Notes under the pieces: generated by a model
Told to the model about the DNA's origin: nothing
Database searches by the model: none
The model's input: only the letters and a program-made list of their open reading frames with translations
NCBI RefSeq assembly: GCF_013373865.1
Contig: NC_050475.1
Location: 5,905,001-5,969,000 of the forward strand
Length of the DNA stretch: 64,000 bases
DNA from: Monomorium pharaonis
Lineage: Eukaryota > Arthropoda > Insecta > Hymenoptera > Formicidae
Direction of reading: 5' to 3'
Shown here: positions 51,984 to 64,000 of the stretch, in pieces
How positions within the stretch are numbered: position 1 is the stretch's first letter
Layout of the letters: every line of letters starts with the position of its first letter
Made by a program: the position numbers and the translations under genes

Positions 51984-52114
51984 GGGCCATCACACAATGC
52001 CAGGCAATAGGTAATAGGAACAGAAATAATGAAAGAGAGAAAGGATCTTCTCTCTTTCTCTCTTTCTTTATTTCCTATTCCTATTGCCTGTTGCCTGGCA
52101 TTGTGTGATGGCCC
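51984..52114. mobile_element. 131-bp Harbinger-like MITE with TAA target duplication
   Basis: Terminal inverted repeats GGGCCATCACACAATGCCAG are perfect on both sides, and TAA flanks both (51981-51983 and 52115-52117). A 3-base TAA/TTA duplication is the mark of PIF/Harbinger elements. The centre is a purine/pyrimidine-rich stretch that extends the hairpin. No coding capacity. Confidence 0.75.
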
Positions 52115-55100
52115 TAAAGGAAATCCATATATTTTATAATTTGTGTAATTGTGTGTTACATTTGTTCGCATGAAAAAAGAAAGCGGCATATTTTTTTACA
52201 ATGCAGACGGGAAACATGGTTTCTCTTATGTAACTTGAATAATTAACCTTCAAGTAATGGCTAGTCGGTTACAAAAGTCTCTGGAGGATTGGTTTTCAAA
52301 TCAGGATGTTTCAATAAAATGTGCAAAAATATCTCTTTATTGGAACCAAATTAAATAGTTCACATTACAATTTTTTACTTGACATTGATGTATCTTTTTC
52401 TCCGATCTTATTTTTATAAAAATTATTTTAATCGATATAGTTACGGGATATTGTATAGAAAATTTTAGTAGAATATCTCGATACTGCACATATATTGCAA
52501 CGTTGCATTTGAAAAGTGTAAAAATAACGGGGCAAAGTTAAATTAGAAAATATTATTCTTTAGAATCTGATTTCCCTTTATCTTGGATAAATAGAAAAAA
52601 ATCTTATTGATATTGCATAAGGAAAACATTACATTAAACGAGCGGACACGAGCTTTGATCCTGTTACATTACACATACACGTTAATTCGAATGCGTGGCG
52701 ATGCAGGTACGCGGTTGCATAATAAGTGCTTGGCAAAGCAAAATCCGCGGATTAAAAGCGTGTCATTCTGCGGGGAAATAAAATATTTTAACTCGCCGTA
52801 ATGCGTTTCGAGCGCGGAAAGTTCGCGCGTACGTAAAAAGAAGCAGTTGGAGCGTGCGGCTCGAGAAAGTCAATAAAAACCGCTTGTAAAAAACCGCTTG
52901 ATGTTCCCGATCACGCGTGAAACCACGCGCGTAAAGTCCTCTCTTCGCCGACGCGAGTACAGCAGTGCGTATTACGCGACCTATAATAGCCAGAGCCAAG
53001 AATTCATTTTCGTTTTTGTAGGTCACCGCCGCACATCCGCGCGCCCGCGTAAAACAATTTTCGCGGACCGAGAAATTATCTCGACGACCTGACGACGTCG
53101 CGGTAATTTGTGCAATCCTAAACTATAATTAAACACCGTTATAAAACACCGGCCAGCGAATTGCGCGCGCGCGCGCACGCCCTGAGAGGGACCCTCGATA
53201 AAAATGAATCCGCGTATTAATGGGAGATAACACGTGTCTTCAAAAAAAAGTACGTGCCTCCAGCTTACGCGTTAAGCTTTGATATTGCCAGGCGGAACAA
53301 TTTTAATGTCCCGCGAGATTTAACAGCTTTAATATGGTGAAGCTTCAATGCAGATATCACATCTGTTCTTGCATTCCTCCAGTTTCCCTTCGAGTAATTT
53401 CGGGTCGCTTGTTACGCGTGACTCTATTAATAAAAATTTCAAAGGCATTCTGTTATCTTTGGCGATGGGTACGCGGCAGAAATACGTGATGGATGATTTG
53501 GTGTCGCGGGAAATGCGTTAATGCGTGCAGCACCGTCGGCAACGGTCGGAAACGCACGTATGCGCGCCCGCATTCCCATATGGTACCACGTCACAATAGC
53601 ATAACATATAGATATATCAACATTGCGCCCGCAACATTACAGGAAATGATCTGTCGAGCGGTGAATAGGTCAAGTCAATATTGCAGTTAGCCTTTTCATA
53701 AAGCAACCGCGAGCTCCTCTGATTCGAGAAACTGAAAGTTCATCCCAGTCAATTTTCTAACGAATTCAGAAATACGTTCAAAAGTACTCGTAATAACAAT
53801 TTTAGTTGATTTTATTGATAGTTTTAATTTTATTAGACCTCTAATTGTAGCAAGCTCTCAATCTAAATAAGAAAAATCCAACTCTTTGAAAATGTAATCG
53901 ATTTCTGATTCTGATTGTCTGATATTAATAAATCTTAATTTCGATATATTTTTGAACCGATGAATACTGTGGAGAAATAAATTGAGAGAATAACACGAAG
54001 ATTGCGTACCAAGTACCACGCTGAACTCTTATTGGCCCAACGTTGATGTATTTTTTTTTTAATTTTAAATTTTAATATCCCCAAATAATAAGTTTTACTT
54101 TGGAAAAGAATTCTGACTAGACTTATCGTTTAGTAAAGCGGATTGTTTAGCGCTGGAATAGTCGTTTGCGACTTTTTACACAAACGTGGGAGAAGGAATA
54201 TCGGTTTTCTTCAAGAATGGATAATCCGATAAAGCGAATTACCTCATCCCGGGTACCTATGTAAGGCATTCGTCACATATAACGGCGACCTCTACTTGTT
54301 TGCCAACAAGCGCACTGCGTTTCTTATCCTTATGGCCCGTCCAACATGTTGCATCTCGTCTTCAAATAGATCCCACCAGTCCACTCACTCAAATCGTGAC
54401 CACAACGTCTGCTTCGCCCAGCTGCGCTTTTCGCGCTTTCCGTGCTTAAAATGGAACAAATGTATGCTCGTGTCTCGGCAGAGAATCCCTTGTTATGTAA
54501 AGGGGTTCAAGCGTAATTTGGTTGATTCAGATCCCAGACATTTACCTTCTGTCACTCCTCTGTCGTTCTCTTTAAGGTTTAAAAAGATTATTATTATTAT
54601 TAAAACACTGCTGAAGTATTTATTACGCGTTTCGAGAGTATTCAACATTCATTTCGCGCTTTTCATTTCACGCTGTGATATTATGCATTTAAATTACAGA
54701 GCTGAATTCGTGAATATGCCTGAACTTTTATTAACTAAAAAAAATATTGTTTTATTGCCTTAAACAGTATTATTAATAAATAATCAAATAATCATGTTTA
54801 TTTCTTTAAAATAAATAGTTTGTCTATTTCAAAACATTTATTTTTTCTTTTTCAAATAAATTTTATTAAATTTAAGACTTTGTCTTAAAACTTGTGCGAG
54901 GAAGTTGATACTCTTACCTTATATAATTAAATAAAAGTAAATTTAGTGACCGTTGAATATTTGATGAGATTGATCCAAAGCAAGGTACGCTCTTTCGAGT
55001 AAACTTATTATTAATTAAATTTATTATGCATAAAGGCAAAATGATCCATACTGCACTGAGGGAAAGAATTTAATAATAATATAATCAGATTTTTGTAAAA

Positions 55101-56945
55101 TAATTTCAATTAAATATTTGACAAATTAAATATTAATAGAATTAAAATATCTTACGAACGATGAAACATAACATTTTGCCAAAACATTTCTCCATTTCCC
55201 ACGATATTCATCCTTACATTTCTACTTACGGACCGCGAATGGTGAAGCCACCCTCAAGCGCGTCATAGTCCTTGGCAGGACGGCTCGGCGGGACGAAGCA
55301 GGAGGAAGAGGCGATGTGCCGTAGATCGGGAGAGCGCGGCAGCTCCCCGCGGGAGCTGATCTCTGCCAAAATAATTAGGAAGCCGTCGTGTCGAAGACGT
55401 GCTAAAAACGTCCGCTCGGCCGCGCGCGATTTGGCCGGATAGTCGCGTCCCGGGCGCCCGAGCGAGCTGGTCGTCCGGACAGTCGTCCTCGGCAGAGAGC
55501 AGTCCGCAGCGGGTTGCCGTGGTACCGCAGTTACCGCGCGACCGGGTCCCGAGTGCCGTATCGCGCGGCGTCGTGTGCTTCTGCCCTTCGGCCCTCCGAG
55601 GCCCTCCGATCTGACGAGCGAGCGAGCGATTACGTCGGAGGGGAATAGTCAGCGAGCGAGAGAGGGTTAGTCTTGCCATATCCGCTCGATTCATCCCCTC
55701 GATTCCCCAACCGCGGGCTTGCTTTCGTTCCTGTCGCACGAGGGAAGAACGAGCCTTCCTGATTACGTTCGTCGTAACGTAAGCGGCAGCAATGCAACCC
55801 ATGTAATACAGTGGTTTAGTGAGTAATCTAGCGAAATTGTCAAAATAATGATTGATTGGGTTTCTGAGAAAATACGCGGATTTGTGAAAAATCGTACTGG
55901 TTTCTTTATGATTTCTCTACGTACTTATCTGTCACGATATTGCTTTCGTCCTGTCGCGAAGGCCTCGACGGGAGACTCGATTTCTAAACCTTTATTTGTA
56001 TTTAATTTAAAGAAGAATTTAATTAAAAGCACTATTTGTGTTCTTAATTAAAACATTATCCTAAAAAATTACGCCTGTTTGCGGCGGAGAGAGAAGGCCG
56101 AGAAAAATTTACGGGAGACTTTGTTGGTTGAGGGTTGAGCGTACCTCGTCTCGATTACGTTACCTCGGATTTGTGTGCTGGAGTGTGAATGGATATATAC
56201 ACGGGGCTCTCCCGTGAGAATCATGTGTGACGTGTGTAATTAACAGCTTGTCAGCATTTTAGCGAATTGTTTCGCTCCGATCGTATTTTCCAGCTCTCAC
56301 AACGCGAAAAGTTGATGTGCTTGATGATTACGGGGCATAATCGCGTGGGAATTGGATACGACGTGTTTAATTAATCACTCGTCGGGCACTTCGTCGAGTT
56401 CTTCGTTTCCTGTGTTGTATCTATCTTGAATTTGCAAAACCAACTTACACATCGAATAGCTAAGCGGGACTTTATGAGAATTATGTTACATGTGACCTTC
56501 CGTTGACATCGCAAAACGCTTGTTCGATATTCGAATGACAGATTGTGAGAATCAAATAGCGTTGATACGGGTAATTAAATATCTTTTTCCCTTATATTGA
56601 TTGTGTTGTCTTAATTTAAATTAACAAGAGCGTTTCTGATCATAGGAAGATGAGACTTGGAAACTTAATGGGATGGATTACTTATTAATTTTAAAACAAT
56701 GTTTTATGCTTTAAGTCTTTGTCTTTAACGCACAATAACTGTCTTGTAGTTTGAACTCTTAGAGCCTTTGCTTAGAATGGACTGACTTGTATACTTTTAA
56801 GATGTCATTTATTGTTACATTATTATATTTACACACTTTTATAATATGTATAAAAATAAAGTAATAGTTAAAAATTAGTATTATTTTTGTTATTTTATAC
56901 AGAGATTTATCAATTACAAACAAAATGACTCTTTAATTTAAGACT

Positions 56946-57000
56946 TTAGATACACACACACATCACACACACACACACATGCACGCACGCACACACACAA
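56946..57000. repeat. (CA)n-type microsatellite
   Basis: Interrupted CA dinucleotide tract. Confidence 0.9.
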
Positions 57001-57164
57001 GACAGTTAAATATAACAATTTTAAAAAAGATTTAAACATTAAACATAATTTAAAACATTGTCTTAAATTTATAAATTATTAACATTTAATATCAATATTA
57101 AGTTATTAATGATAATTAATTGATAACGATATTAATATTAAATTCATAACCACTTGTTACAATG

Positions 57165-57251
57165 AATATCATCACATGGTTCAGTGATTGAATTGATTAA
57201 GATTCGTTCTGAAAATCAAGGCAGTCCTGGTTCGATTCCTGGCTGGGACAT
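57165..57251 (+). pseudogene. tRNA-like relic (tRNA pseudogene or tRNA-derived SINE fragment)
   Basis: TGGTTCAGTGATTG resembles the A box (D arm) of tRNA-Gly, and GGTTCGATTCC (57229-57240 region) is an exact B box. Their spacing suits an internal RNA polymerase III promoter. The acceptor stem does not pair (the 3' side is TGGGACA with no TGTCCCA on the 5' side), and the T stem has a central mismatch, so it cannot be a working tRNA. Confidence 0.45.
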
Positions 57252-60108
57252 TATTTTATAACAAATTCTTTATAGTATTTGGAAGAGGAAATTTCTGTTG
57301 ATAACATTGTCATAATAGATACTTGTTAACATTATTATTAAATTGGTTGATTAAATTAATTTAATATGTGATATTATTCTTATTCAACAAATAACACAAA
57401 CAGAAACATAACTAAGTTTCGTCGATTTTAATAAGCTTTCGAACGTTAAAAAGTATTGATGGTAATGATATACAAAACATATATTTTTATATAAATATAT
57501 TCTCATACTTTCAAGAGATGCAATTCTTTGGAAAAATCAATTATTTTCTATCGAAGTGAATATAATACTCATAATTTTAATAAGTTTATAATTATTATTA
57601 AGTGTTTTTGTAACTATTAACTTATTTAAAAACTTATTAAAAAATATGTCTCTTATTTTTGTTTTATTTATATTTTAATTAATATCAGAAGTTTATTAAA
57701 ATCGGAGAGGAACTCAACGCACGATCGAATTATTTTGTCAATGTTTTATGACCGAAAATTTGTTTGGCGCGTAGTTTAATAAACTTGAAAATGTCTATAA
57801 AATTGCACAAGAAATATCAACACTAAGATTCAGCTATGATCGAAGAAAGATCCATCTTTAATTAGTTGTATTTTCACATATCGATGTTCTCTTATTAATA
57901 ATAATTATAATTTTGATCGCGTATTTATATAGTTAAACATGTTCTTATCTTGATGACGCAAATTTATGTAGAAAATTAATGAATAATTACAAGAAATTAT
58001 GGAAAAGTCAGAGATCCAGTACACAAGTTATATTACAAATCCCACCGGATAACAAGAAGACATGTTTTTCAGACTCTTTTGTGTTCAAAGCCCAAAGACA
58101 AAAAATTCAAGGGGAGGTATATAAAATATATCTAAACAATGTCTGAAATATCCGACGGCTTTTAGACGCATTTCAGACATCTCTTGGAGTTACGCCAGCG
58201 AGATCTTCGGGCGCTCTTCGTTCCAACCGCGTTGCTTCGAATTTGCGAAGTTAATAGGGAAAGTTAGCGTTCAACGATTAGCGGGGCGATGAAGAGCCGA
58301 ATTGAATCAGTCGCAAGAGTTACGGGCGGGTGCGTTTAGTCGTTTGCCAATGTGTGCTCGCATAGGTGTTTCATAATAGAAGACACGAGAATATCCGAGG
58401 TAAAGGAAATTTCGCGGGACTGTGAAAACGACCTTGGGAATAAAAGCTCGTCGAGGGCTGGCAAAGCTCGTCGGATGGATTAAGAGATCGAGCATGCTAA
58501 AATGTTCAATTGATTTGACGAAACAATTTCCAACAATCATAAATGTCGATTTTTCTCTTAAACGAAGTCGAGTTTTCTTACAGAAATTGAATATTGACAG
58601 CGATTAATTATTTATTTTGAGTATTAAAAGTTCTTTATTATTAATGTTTTTAATATTAAAAATAAATAGTTAAATACTGGCCCATATTCAATTACTCTGG
58701 ATAATAATTAAGAATTTTTTTATTACACACTTTCCGATATCTATTTCATATAATTGAAAGAATAATTGAACACTATTTTAATGTATAATAAAAAGACGAT
58801 TAAATTAAACGTTACTTTAAGCTATGGAAATTTTAATAAAAATTATGTTCTAAATTTGAATTAGCACTGGATGAAAATTTACCTACAGTAATATTCCAGG
58901 ATTAAACTTTTATGGGGGATATTTTAATCGATATTTTCGAATTTGAATCGAATTTTGAAACCGCATCACATTCGATCACACATTCGAGCGAGAGAAAGAA
59001 ACCTGGCATTTAATTGAGAGGGAAACATATGTATCCTGATTACGGAGGGGACCCATCCTGCAATTTCCTTCTCTTTCGCAACTCGTCGTTCCAGCAACGC
59101 CAACATTACTCAACCCCCAAACTTGTTGATGCCGCGCGGATATAAATAATAACTTCAACGTGTGTCACGCTGGTATTAATAATGTGGACCGTTCGCTTGG
59201 GATTGAATTAACGTTTCGCTTTTCTCGGCGAAATGAGATATTCCGACCATCTGTCCCGAAGTCAAAAATCACAGCTGGACCGCGTCGCGGGCGTTGATGT
59301 GCGTACAAGAGCTTTGAAACGGATAAAAAAAGAAAGACAGAAAGAGAGAGCAAAAGATGTAGTGAAAAAACGAGTATTTTCGAAAAAAATTACGTGAGCG
59401 ACAGGATCACTTTCCGATCCTGGGGGATCTTTCGCCTCGCAAAATTCGGCAAATTGGCGAGCGGGCCGGAGGATTTGCATTCGCCGACGGTCAACAGTCT
59501 ACCACCGCCAACATCGCGGTTACGTAAGGGGAAACAACTGCGGTCGGTCCCGTCACCGGACGGCCGTCTTAAAATACGCGCCAAGGAAATAGCCTAGCAG
59601 AAGCCTGAAAATAGCCGCGCACCGCGTCACACGCCGCTCGGCCAATCGCGTCGCTCCACATGCTCGCTGTTCGCGAGACGCGCGGCGACGCGTGTCGCCG
59701 TCGCCGCCGCGGTGAGAGCGGGCGTCGCGACGCCCCGTACGCCGGGACGTGGCACGCGGCCGCGCGGACAGCCGCGACGCCGTCGACGACGTCGCGGGGC
59801 GAACCGCGGGCGGCGTCCCGGCGCCGATCGGCGCCGATTAATCGCCGTACGAACGGCCGGCGTGGCCGCGAGGCGGGCCACGCGGTCCGTCGTGGCGCGC
59901 GCGACGGCGCGTCGATCGGCGGCGGCGCGCGCCGCCAGGCGGCGCTGACGCTCGCGCGATGATTCGCCCGATTCGCGGTGTCAGTCTCGCGGAAGCGGAG
60001 GTCAGGTTGGCAGGTCGTTCGCGCTGGTCACACCGTGTGTCCGGGGAAAATGACGTGCGTCCCGTACGTCCGCGCCTCGTGATAGCTCGCGCGTGCAAAC
60101 AGCGTTTC

Positions 60109-60183
60109 GCAGCAGCAACGGCACCCAGGATCACCAGCAGCAGCGGCAGCAGCAGCAACAGCGGTAGTAGCAGCAGCAGCAGC
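60109..60183 (+). repeat. Imperfect (CAG)n tract
   Basis: CAG/CAR-type triplets with interruptions in the GC-rich island upstream of SERCA. Confidence 0.9.
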
Positions 60184-60793
60184 GACACAACCAGCACACC
60201 TCCGTAGCGCTCTCCGCTTCGGCACGTTTTCTTCCGTTCTTTTCCTCCCTTCGTGTTGTGCGTGTGCGCGCGCGAGCTGGCGAACGAACGAGCGAGCGAG
60301 AGAAAGAGAGAGGGAGAGACGGGTCGTGCGTTATTCCGAGAGTGAAACGTCAAGTTCCGTTCGCGGATCTCCGTCGTGGAGAAGCACGCGCGCCGCCACC
60401 GCCGCCGTCGCCGTCGTCGCCGCCGCTAACGCGGCTAACCTAAATATTCGGCGGCCGTAACGTAATCTTTTCTCTCTCTCTCTCCCTCTCTATTGCACTT
60501 TTTCCTTCTCCTCTCGCCTCTCTTCTCCCTCTCGTCCTTCGTCCTCCTCTCTTTCTCTCTCCTTTGCGTTCCCCCCTCCGCCCTGCCTGTTTGTCTTTCT
60601 CTCTCTCTCGTCGTTGACACGTCGTCGTCAACGGATAAGTCGCCGCCGCCGCCGCCGTCGTCGTACGGCCGTCAACGAGCCCGGCGAGGACACCGTAGCG
60701 GGCCGAGCGCGAGTGCATGTCGCGCGGACACGTCGCGCACCGAGCAGTGAGTCGAAACCGTGGCGGAGTGCTTCCTCTTCCTCCTCCGCCGTC

Positions 60794-60833
60794 ATCCTCC
60801 TCCTCCTCGTCGTCGTCGTCGTCGTCGTCGTCG
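60794..60833 (+). repeat. (TCC)n-(CGT)n triplet tract
   Basis: Four TCC units run into about eight CGT units. The position fits a promoter or 5' UTR of SERCA. Confidence 0.9.
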
Positions 60834-62039
60834 GCCCGTTGTCATCACGCGGACGCGCCATCGCGTTTCGTAATTTCACACGGAGGCGAAACACCGTGGG
60901 ACAATCCCCTGCGTCACGGCATTTTCGGTAGTTGAAGTTTATTTTACTTCTCTTTCTCTTTCTCCTACTCTTGCTTCTTCTACCGCGTCTTAGTAGGCAC
61001 TTACGTGGTGCACGCGGATGAGTTTACGTGGCGATCGCCCAGCGGAGAGTTTCACCGATTTCCCAAAGTCTCGCATCTTCGGCAGGTTTTCGTTAGGAAC
61101 ACGTAGCACGGGCTGGCGTCAAAGCCCCCGTTTTCCCCCTCCCCCCACCCGCGCTCCCTTCAGCTGAGTAAAGTGTGCCTGACGGTGCATTTTGGAAGGA
61201 GATAGCGGCTAGAGATTGTTAATTTTCTTGCTTTTCGAAGTCGAAGATTTGAGAAAAGTCGAAAGAAGCGCAGTTTCATCGGTTCCCATTCGACTTTATC
61301 GTGAATTTTTCTATTATTCGTGCGTTTTATATTAGGTCTCATATTTTTTACGAATTGTTAGAACATTGGTATCTGTGAAAGAAGCTTGGTCATTTCTCTG
61401 TTTGTGAAACGCAACGTTTGAGGGACAGCTCCAGGGTGATTGAAGACGCGAGTGTGACTTGTACGACAATGATTTTAAAATGTAGAGTTAAGTCTTAGAC
61501 CTCGATGCAGCTCAGCTCTTTCGTTTGCGTGTTTTCAAGGCAAGATTTTATCATTAACGAATAGTGAATTGTAAAAGTTTTTGCCGATAAATAAAGTTTA
61601 AAGGACTATAGATAAAGTTTAATATAGACATTCTGAAGAAAAAAAGATGTTTAGTTCTGAATGAATATTCTGTCTACATAAAGATTTGTATATTTTCTAA
61701 ATTCTTTATTTTATTATTTGATATTTTGAGAACATGACAATTTTGTGTGCTTCAAACATTTGGCGGCCTTGAACACAGTATGAAGCCTAACGTTAATTAT
61801 TATCTTTCGAACGGCATTTGTTGGTTCAATCACTTTTTCAATTATTTTATTCGGAATAAATGAGCTAGTGATAAAAGTTCGCTGGCTGTACAATTTGCTC
61901 CAGTTTTTTTTTTTATTCGGTCAATGTTTACTTGCGTATTTGGAGCAATTTTTTAGCCGTGTATTTCGGTTTCGTTATCCTCTGTACTACATATTTTTTC
62001 GTAATATTTTGTCTAACAAATAATTCTGTTTATTTGCAG

Positions 62040-62229
62040 AAATTGCTAGTGTGAATGAACGTACACTCACTGAGAGGATAACATTGGTGAAGCATCTACG
62101 AAGCAGTAACCATGGAGGACGGCCATTGTAAAACCGTGGAAGAAGTGGTAAATTACTTCAACGTCGATCCTGACCAGGGATTAAGTCCCGACCAGGTCAA
62201 AAGGAACCAGGAGAAGTATGGTCTCAACG
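62040..62229 (+). CDS. SERCA: SERCA (Ca-P60A) first coding exon; gene continues past the window
   Basis: The exon starts after the acceptor TTTATTTGCAG (AG at 62038-62039), carries 72 bases of 5' UTR, then ATG at 62112 and 39 codons plus one base, ending at the donor ACG|GTAAGC (62230). The residues begin MEDGHCKTVEEVVNYFNVDP and end QEKYGLN, the conserved N-terminus of the sarco/endoplasmic reticulum Ca2+-ATPase and its A domain; the split after the first base of the next codon fits the family's Asn-Glu. SERCA pumps Ca2+ from cytosol into the ER or SR using ATP through an aspartyl-phosphate intermediate; the catalytic Asp, transmembrane helices and nucleotide site all lie in exons outside this window. 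The upstream acceptor shows that at least one non-coding 5' exon exists. Intron 1 is longer than 1.7 kb and runs to the window end. Confidence 0.93.
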
Positions 62230-63056
62230 GTAAGCAATTGGTTCTTCCTTTTTTGTACAGTTTAGATTTTATAAGTCTTAATAAATTCCGTAACGTTTGT
62301 TCGTCTGTATTTACACAGGCTTCTTAATGCCAGATGAATTAAATATTCATGAATGAATTAAATGAATCGGTTAATAAAATAAAAATCAAACAGGTGAAGG
62401 GGAGCCGTGTATTTTTTATCGTTCGCTCCGTCTTGTGGAAAGGATCAAACTCTTTAACATGCGATACATACAATCACGTCGCACGTGGACTGCACAATGC
62501 GCTTCGGAATTAGCGCCATTCCAAGTCGCCGTTCGCGAGTTTTTCTCTCCTTATCTACTCCGAGTCGCCCGTCTTTCTCTTCAACGTAATCCGTCTGTAA
62601 TTAAACTCCAAATTAACTTTCCGCCCGTACTAAGTACGCTTAAAGCGCACCGAGCCTTTAATGTTAATTAACAGCGTGGTTCTCCCCGATCGAGTTTATA
62701 TTTAATGAAGAAAGAAATTGCATTCAGATTGCTCTCGCTAGGAAAAACGCAACAGCGAGCTCTGTAGATATCTGCGCGTTATTACGCGCATAGCACGCAC
62801 TCGGCGCGGATGCGATATCGCGATACTCGCGGAAATAACGCGTGCGCGCGCGCATCTAACGTCTCCGCGTTGCGAGGAGCACGGGTAAAAGTGTCCTCTT
62901 ATCAGAGCTTATGCCTGATACGTATGTCGATGTCGTTGGTCGTGCGTGTGTGCCACGCCACGCGTGTTGTCCCCACCATCGCGTGATATCCTACCACCGT
63001 CAGTAGCTCACCTCCGTACACGTGTTCCGTGCCTAAGTAGTTTTCTCTCAATGATT

Positions 63057-63074
63057 ATTGTGTGTGTGTGTGTA
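63057..63074. repeat. (GT)n microsatellite in SERCA intron 1
   Basis: Short run of GT dinucleotides. Confidence 0.9.
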
Positions 63075-63408
63075 TGCCGTTTGATCATACGAGGAGACCG
63101 TTTTTGCTTCCGTATACCTGTCGGAAACGGCCGCCACACGGAGAGAACGATTTCTTTGAATATTTTTTTCTTCATTTTTTGGATTTGCTTATTTTACTTA
63201 TTTCATTCAAACGACGTGATGTGTTATACGAAACGTTATCTTTATTGGCTGAAAGAAGTAGTATCGTTTCATTGAATCGAACAGTATTTAATAATAAATA
63301 AATCGAATAATCGTATTTGTTTTTTTTTTCCCTCAAATAAACAGTCTTGCTCGATTATCCCGAAGCACATATTGCCTTGTTTTTAATCAATTTTTATTAT
63401 TAAAACTA

Positions 63409-63621
63409 CACCGAGAAAAAATGTAGTTAGTTTGATTAAATTTTTCGACTTGGTTAAATTTCTTCCGTTGAGGCATCTATGTATTTAACTTAAATACGTA
63501 AAATACCTGCACTTCAATTCAAGTATTTATATATTTAGCTGAAATACATATATATTCAAACTGAAGAAATTTAATCAAGTAGAAAAATTTTAGCCGAGTT
63601 AACAACTTTTTTTTCTCAGCG
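63409..63621. mobile_element. 213-bp MITE with CACYGAGAAAAA termini and TA target duplication
   Basis: The ends are CACCGAGAAAAAA and TTTTTTCTCAGCG, with TA on both sides (63407-63408 and 63622-63623). The inverted arms are ~65 bases and share TTTGATTAAATTTTTC.ACTTG and AAATTTCTTC with modest divergence. The TA duplication points to the Tc1/mariner superfamily. It lies in SERCA intron 1 and has no ORF. Confidence 0.7.
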
Positions 63622-64000
63622 TAGAGAAGAACTCGTTTCTCTCTGTGTATCCTTTTGTTTTGGCGTGTAATTTGCGTAGAAGGAATCGAGATGAGAGAAC
63701 AATTGTTGTCGGGATTTGTGCCTCAGGTAATTTATTCGAGTGCCGCGTGTTTATTATCGGCAGGCAATAGCCCGTATCTACATTTCGCGAGATTAAATGA
63801 TCAATTATCAAAACCGCGTGCCATTGCATGTGTGTGTGTGTAGCTTCTGTTTTCACCTCGTTTCGGAGAGAGACGTGCTTATGACGTGTGTATCTGTCGA
63901 TGGTTTACAATAATGCAATTGGGGACGTTTAAATCATCGGCATTCCAATTTCCGTCGCCGATACAAACTGCTCGATTGAATCGCGTGTATTTCGAGTAAT

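Larger units (their letters stand above)
52118..59600. other. No convincing gene upstream of SERCA
   Basis: Mixed AT-rich DNA with GC-richer patches at 52.6-53.7 and 55.2-55.8 kb. A (CA)n-type repeat lies at 56.95-57.00 kb and a tRNA-like relic at 57.17-57.25 kb. Long ORFs at 54.3 and 55.3-55.8 kb do not look like proteins. Confidence 0.45.
59600..61150 (+). promoter_or_regulatory. CpG-rich island, candidate SERCA promoter and 5' UTR region
   Basis: Very GC- and CpG-rich at 59.63-59.96 kb, followed by CAG-rich (60109-60183), CT-rich (60465-60615) and TCC/CGT-rich (60794-60833) tracts. It lies 1-2.5 kb before the SERCA start codon, and the coding exon is preceded by an acceptor at 62037-62039, so a non-coding first exon must lie upstream; this island is the likeliest place. 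Overlapping ORFs in all frames here are low-complexity Arg, Ser or Ala and are not genes. Confidence 0.45.
62230..64000 (+). other. SERCA intron 1 (partial)
   Basis: Starts with GTAAGC and contains the (GT)n tract and the TA-flanked MITE. No further exon of SERCA is visible before the window ends. Confidence 0.6.

Noticed and set aside
54296..54763. 155-codon plus-strand ORF
   Set aside because: The second half runs through (ATT)n-like and AT-rich DNA giving an Ile run, and nothing in the first half resembles a known protein; no splice sites support it.
55263..55802. 179-codon minus-strand ORF
   Set aside because: It lies in a CpG-rich patch where an overlapping plus-strand frame is also open, is dominated by Arg, Ala and Ser, and shows no domain; base composition explains it.
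59626..60931. Many ORFs of 60-170 codons on both strands
   Set aside because: All are low-complexity Arg/Ala/Ser translations of GC-rich and triplet repeats, open in several frames at once.

Overview
The window looks like nuclear DNA of an insect, most likely a hymenopteran and plausibly an ant. The evidence is AT-rich sequence broken by CpG-dense GC-rich patches, genes split into many short exons with canonical GT/AG introns, insect-type proteins, several MITE-like repeats and a PNLDC1 gene. The order is inferred from overall character; no species is claimed. Genes were assembled by joining exons on reading phase and splice sites, because no single open frame covers a whole gene.

Layout. 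(1) 1.6-24.9 kb, minus strand: a five-exon gene for an unrecognised 369-aa multi-pass membrane protein. Four 3' exons lie at 1.6-3.0 kb and the proposed first exon at 24.6-24.9 kb. (2) 3.6-14.25 kb, minus strand: a complete nine-exon gene for a 651-aa multicopper-oxidase-like protein that has lost half of its copper-binding histidines and the type-1 copper cysteine. This is the pattern of multicopper oxidase-related protein (MCORP). It lies inside the ~21.6 kb first intron proposed for the membrane-protein gene. (3) 25.77-32.26 kb, plus strand: a complete 12-exon gene for a 537-aa DEDD 3'-5' exonuclease with a C-terminal membrane segment, PNLDC1, the trimmer of piRNA 3' ends. It is head-to-head with the membrane-protein gene, start codons ~0.9 kb apart. 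Two protein-like antisense ORFs lie in its introns. (4) 33.4-33.9 kb, minus strand: a tentative two-exon small gene or the 3' end of a larger one. (5) 33.9-62 kb: about 28 kb with no convincing coding exon. It contains a 1.19-kb solo LTR, several MITEs, a tRNA-like relic and GC-rich islands that could include promoters. (6) 62.0 kb to the end, plus strand: the first coding exon of SERCA (Ca-P60A), the ER/SR calcium pump, which continues past the window.

The genes do not form a pathway. The main interest is the gene-in-intron arrangement, the degenerate copper sites of the MCO-like protein, a 3' splice site whose pyrimidine tract is a run of 15 C, the antisense ORFs within PNLDC1, and a set of mobile elements whose ends and target-site duplications can be placed to the base. 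I found no clearly new molecular system; the unrecognised membrane protein and the antisense ORFs are the best leads.
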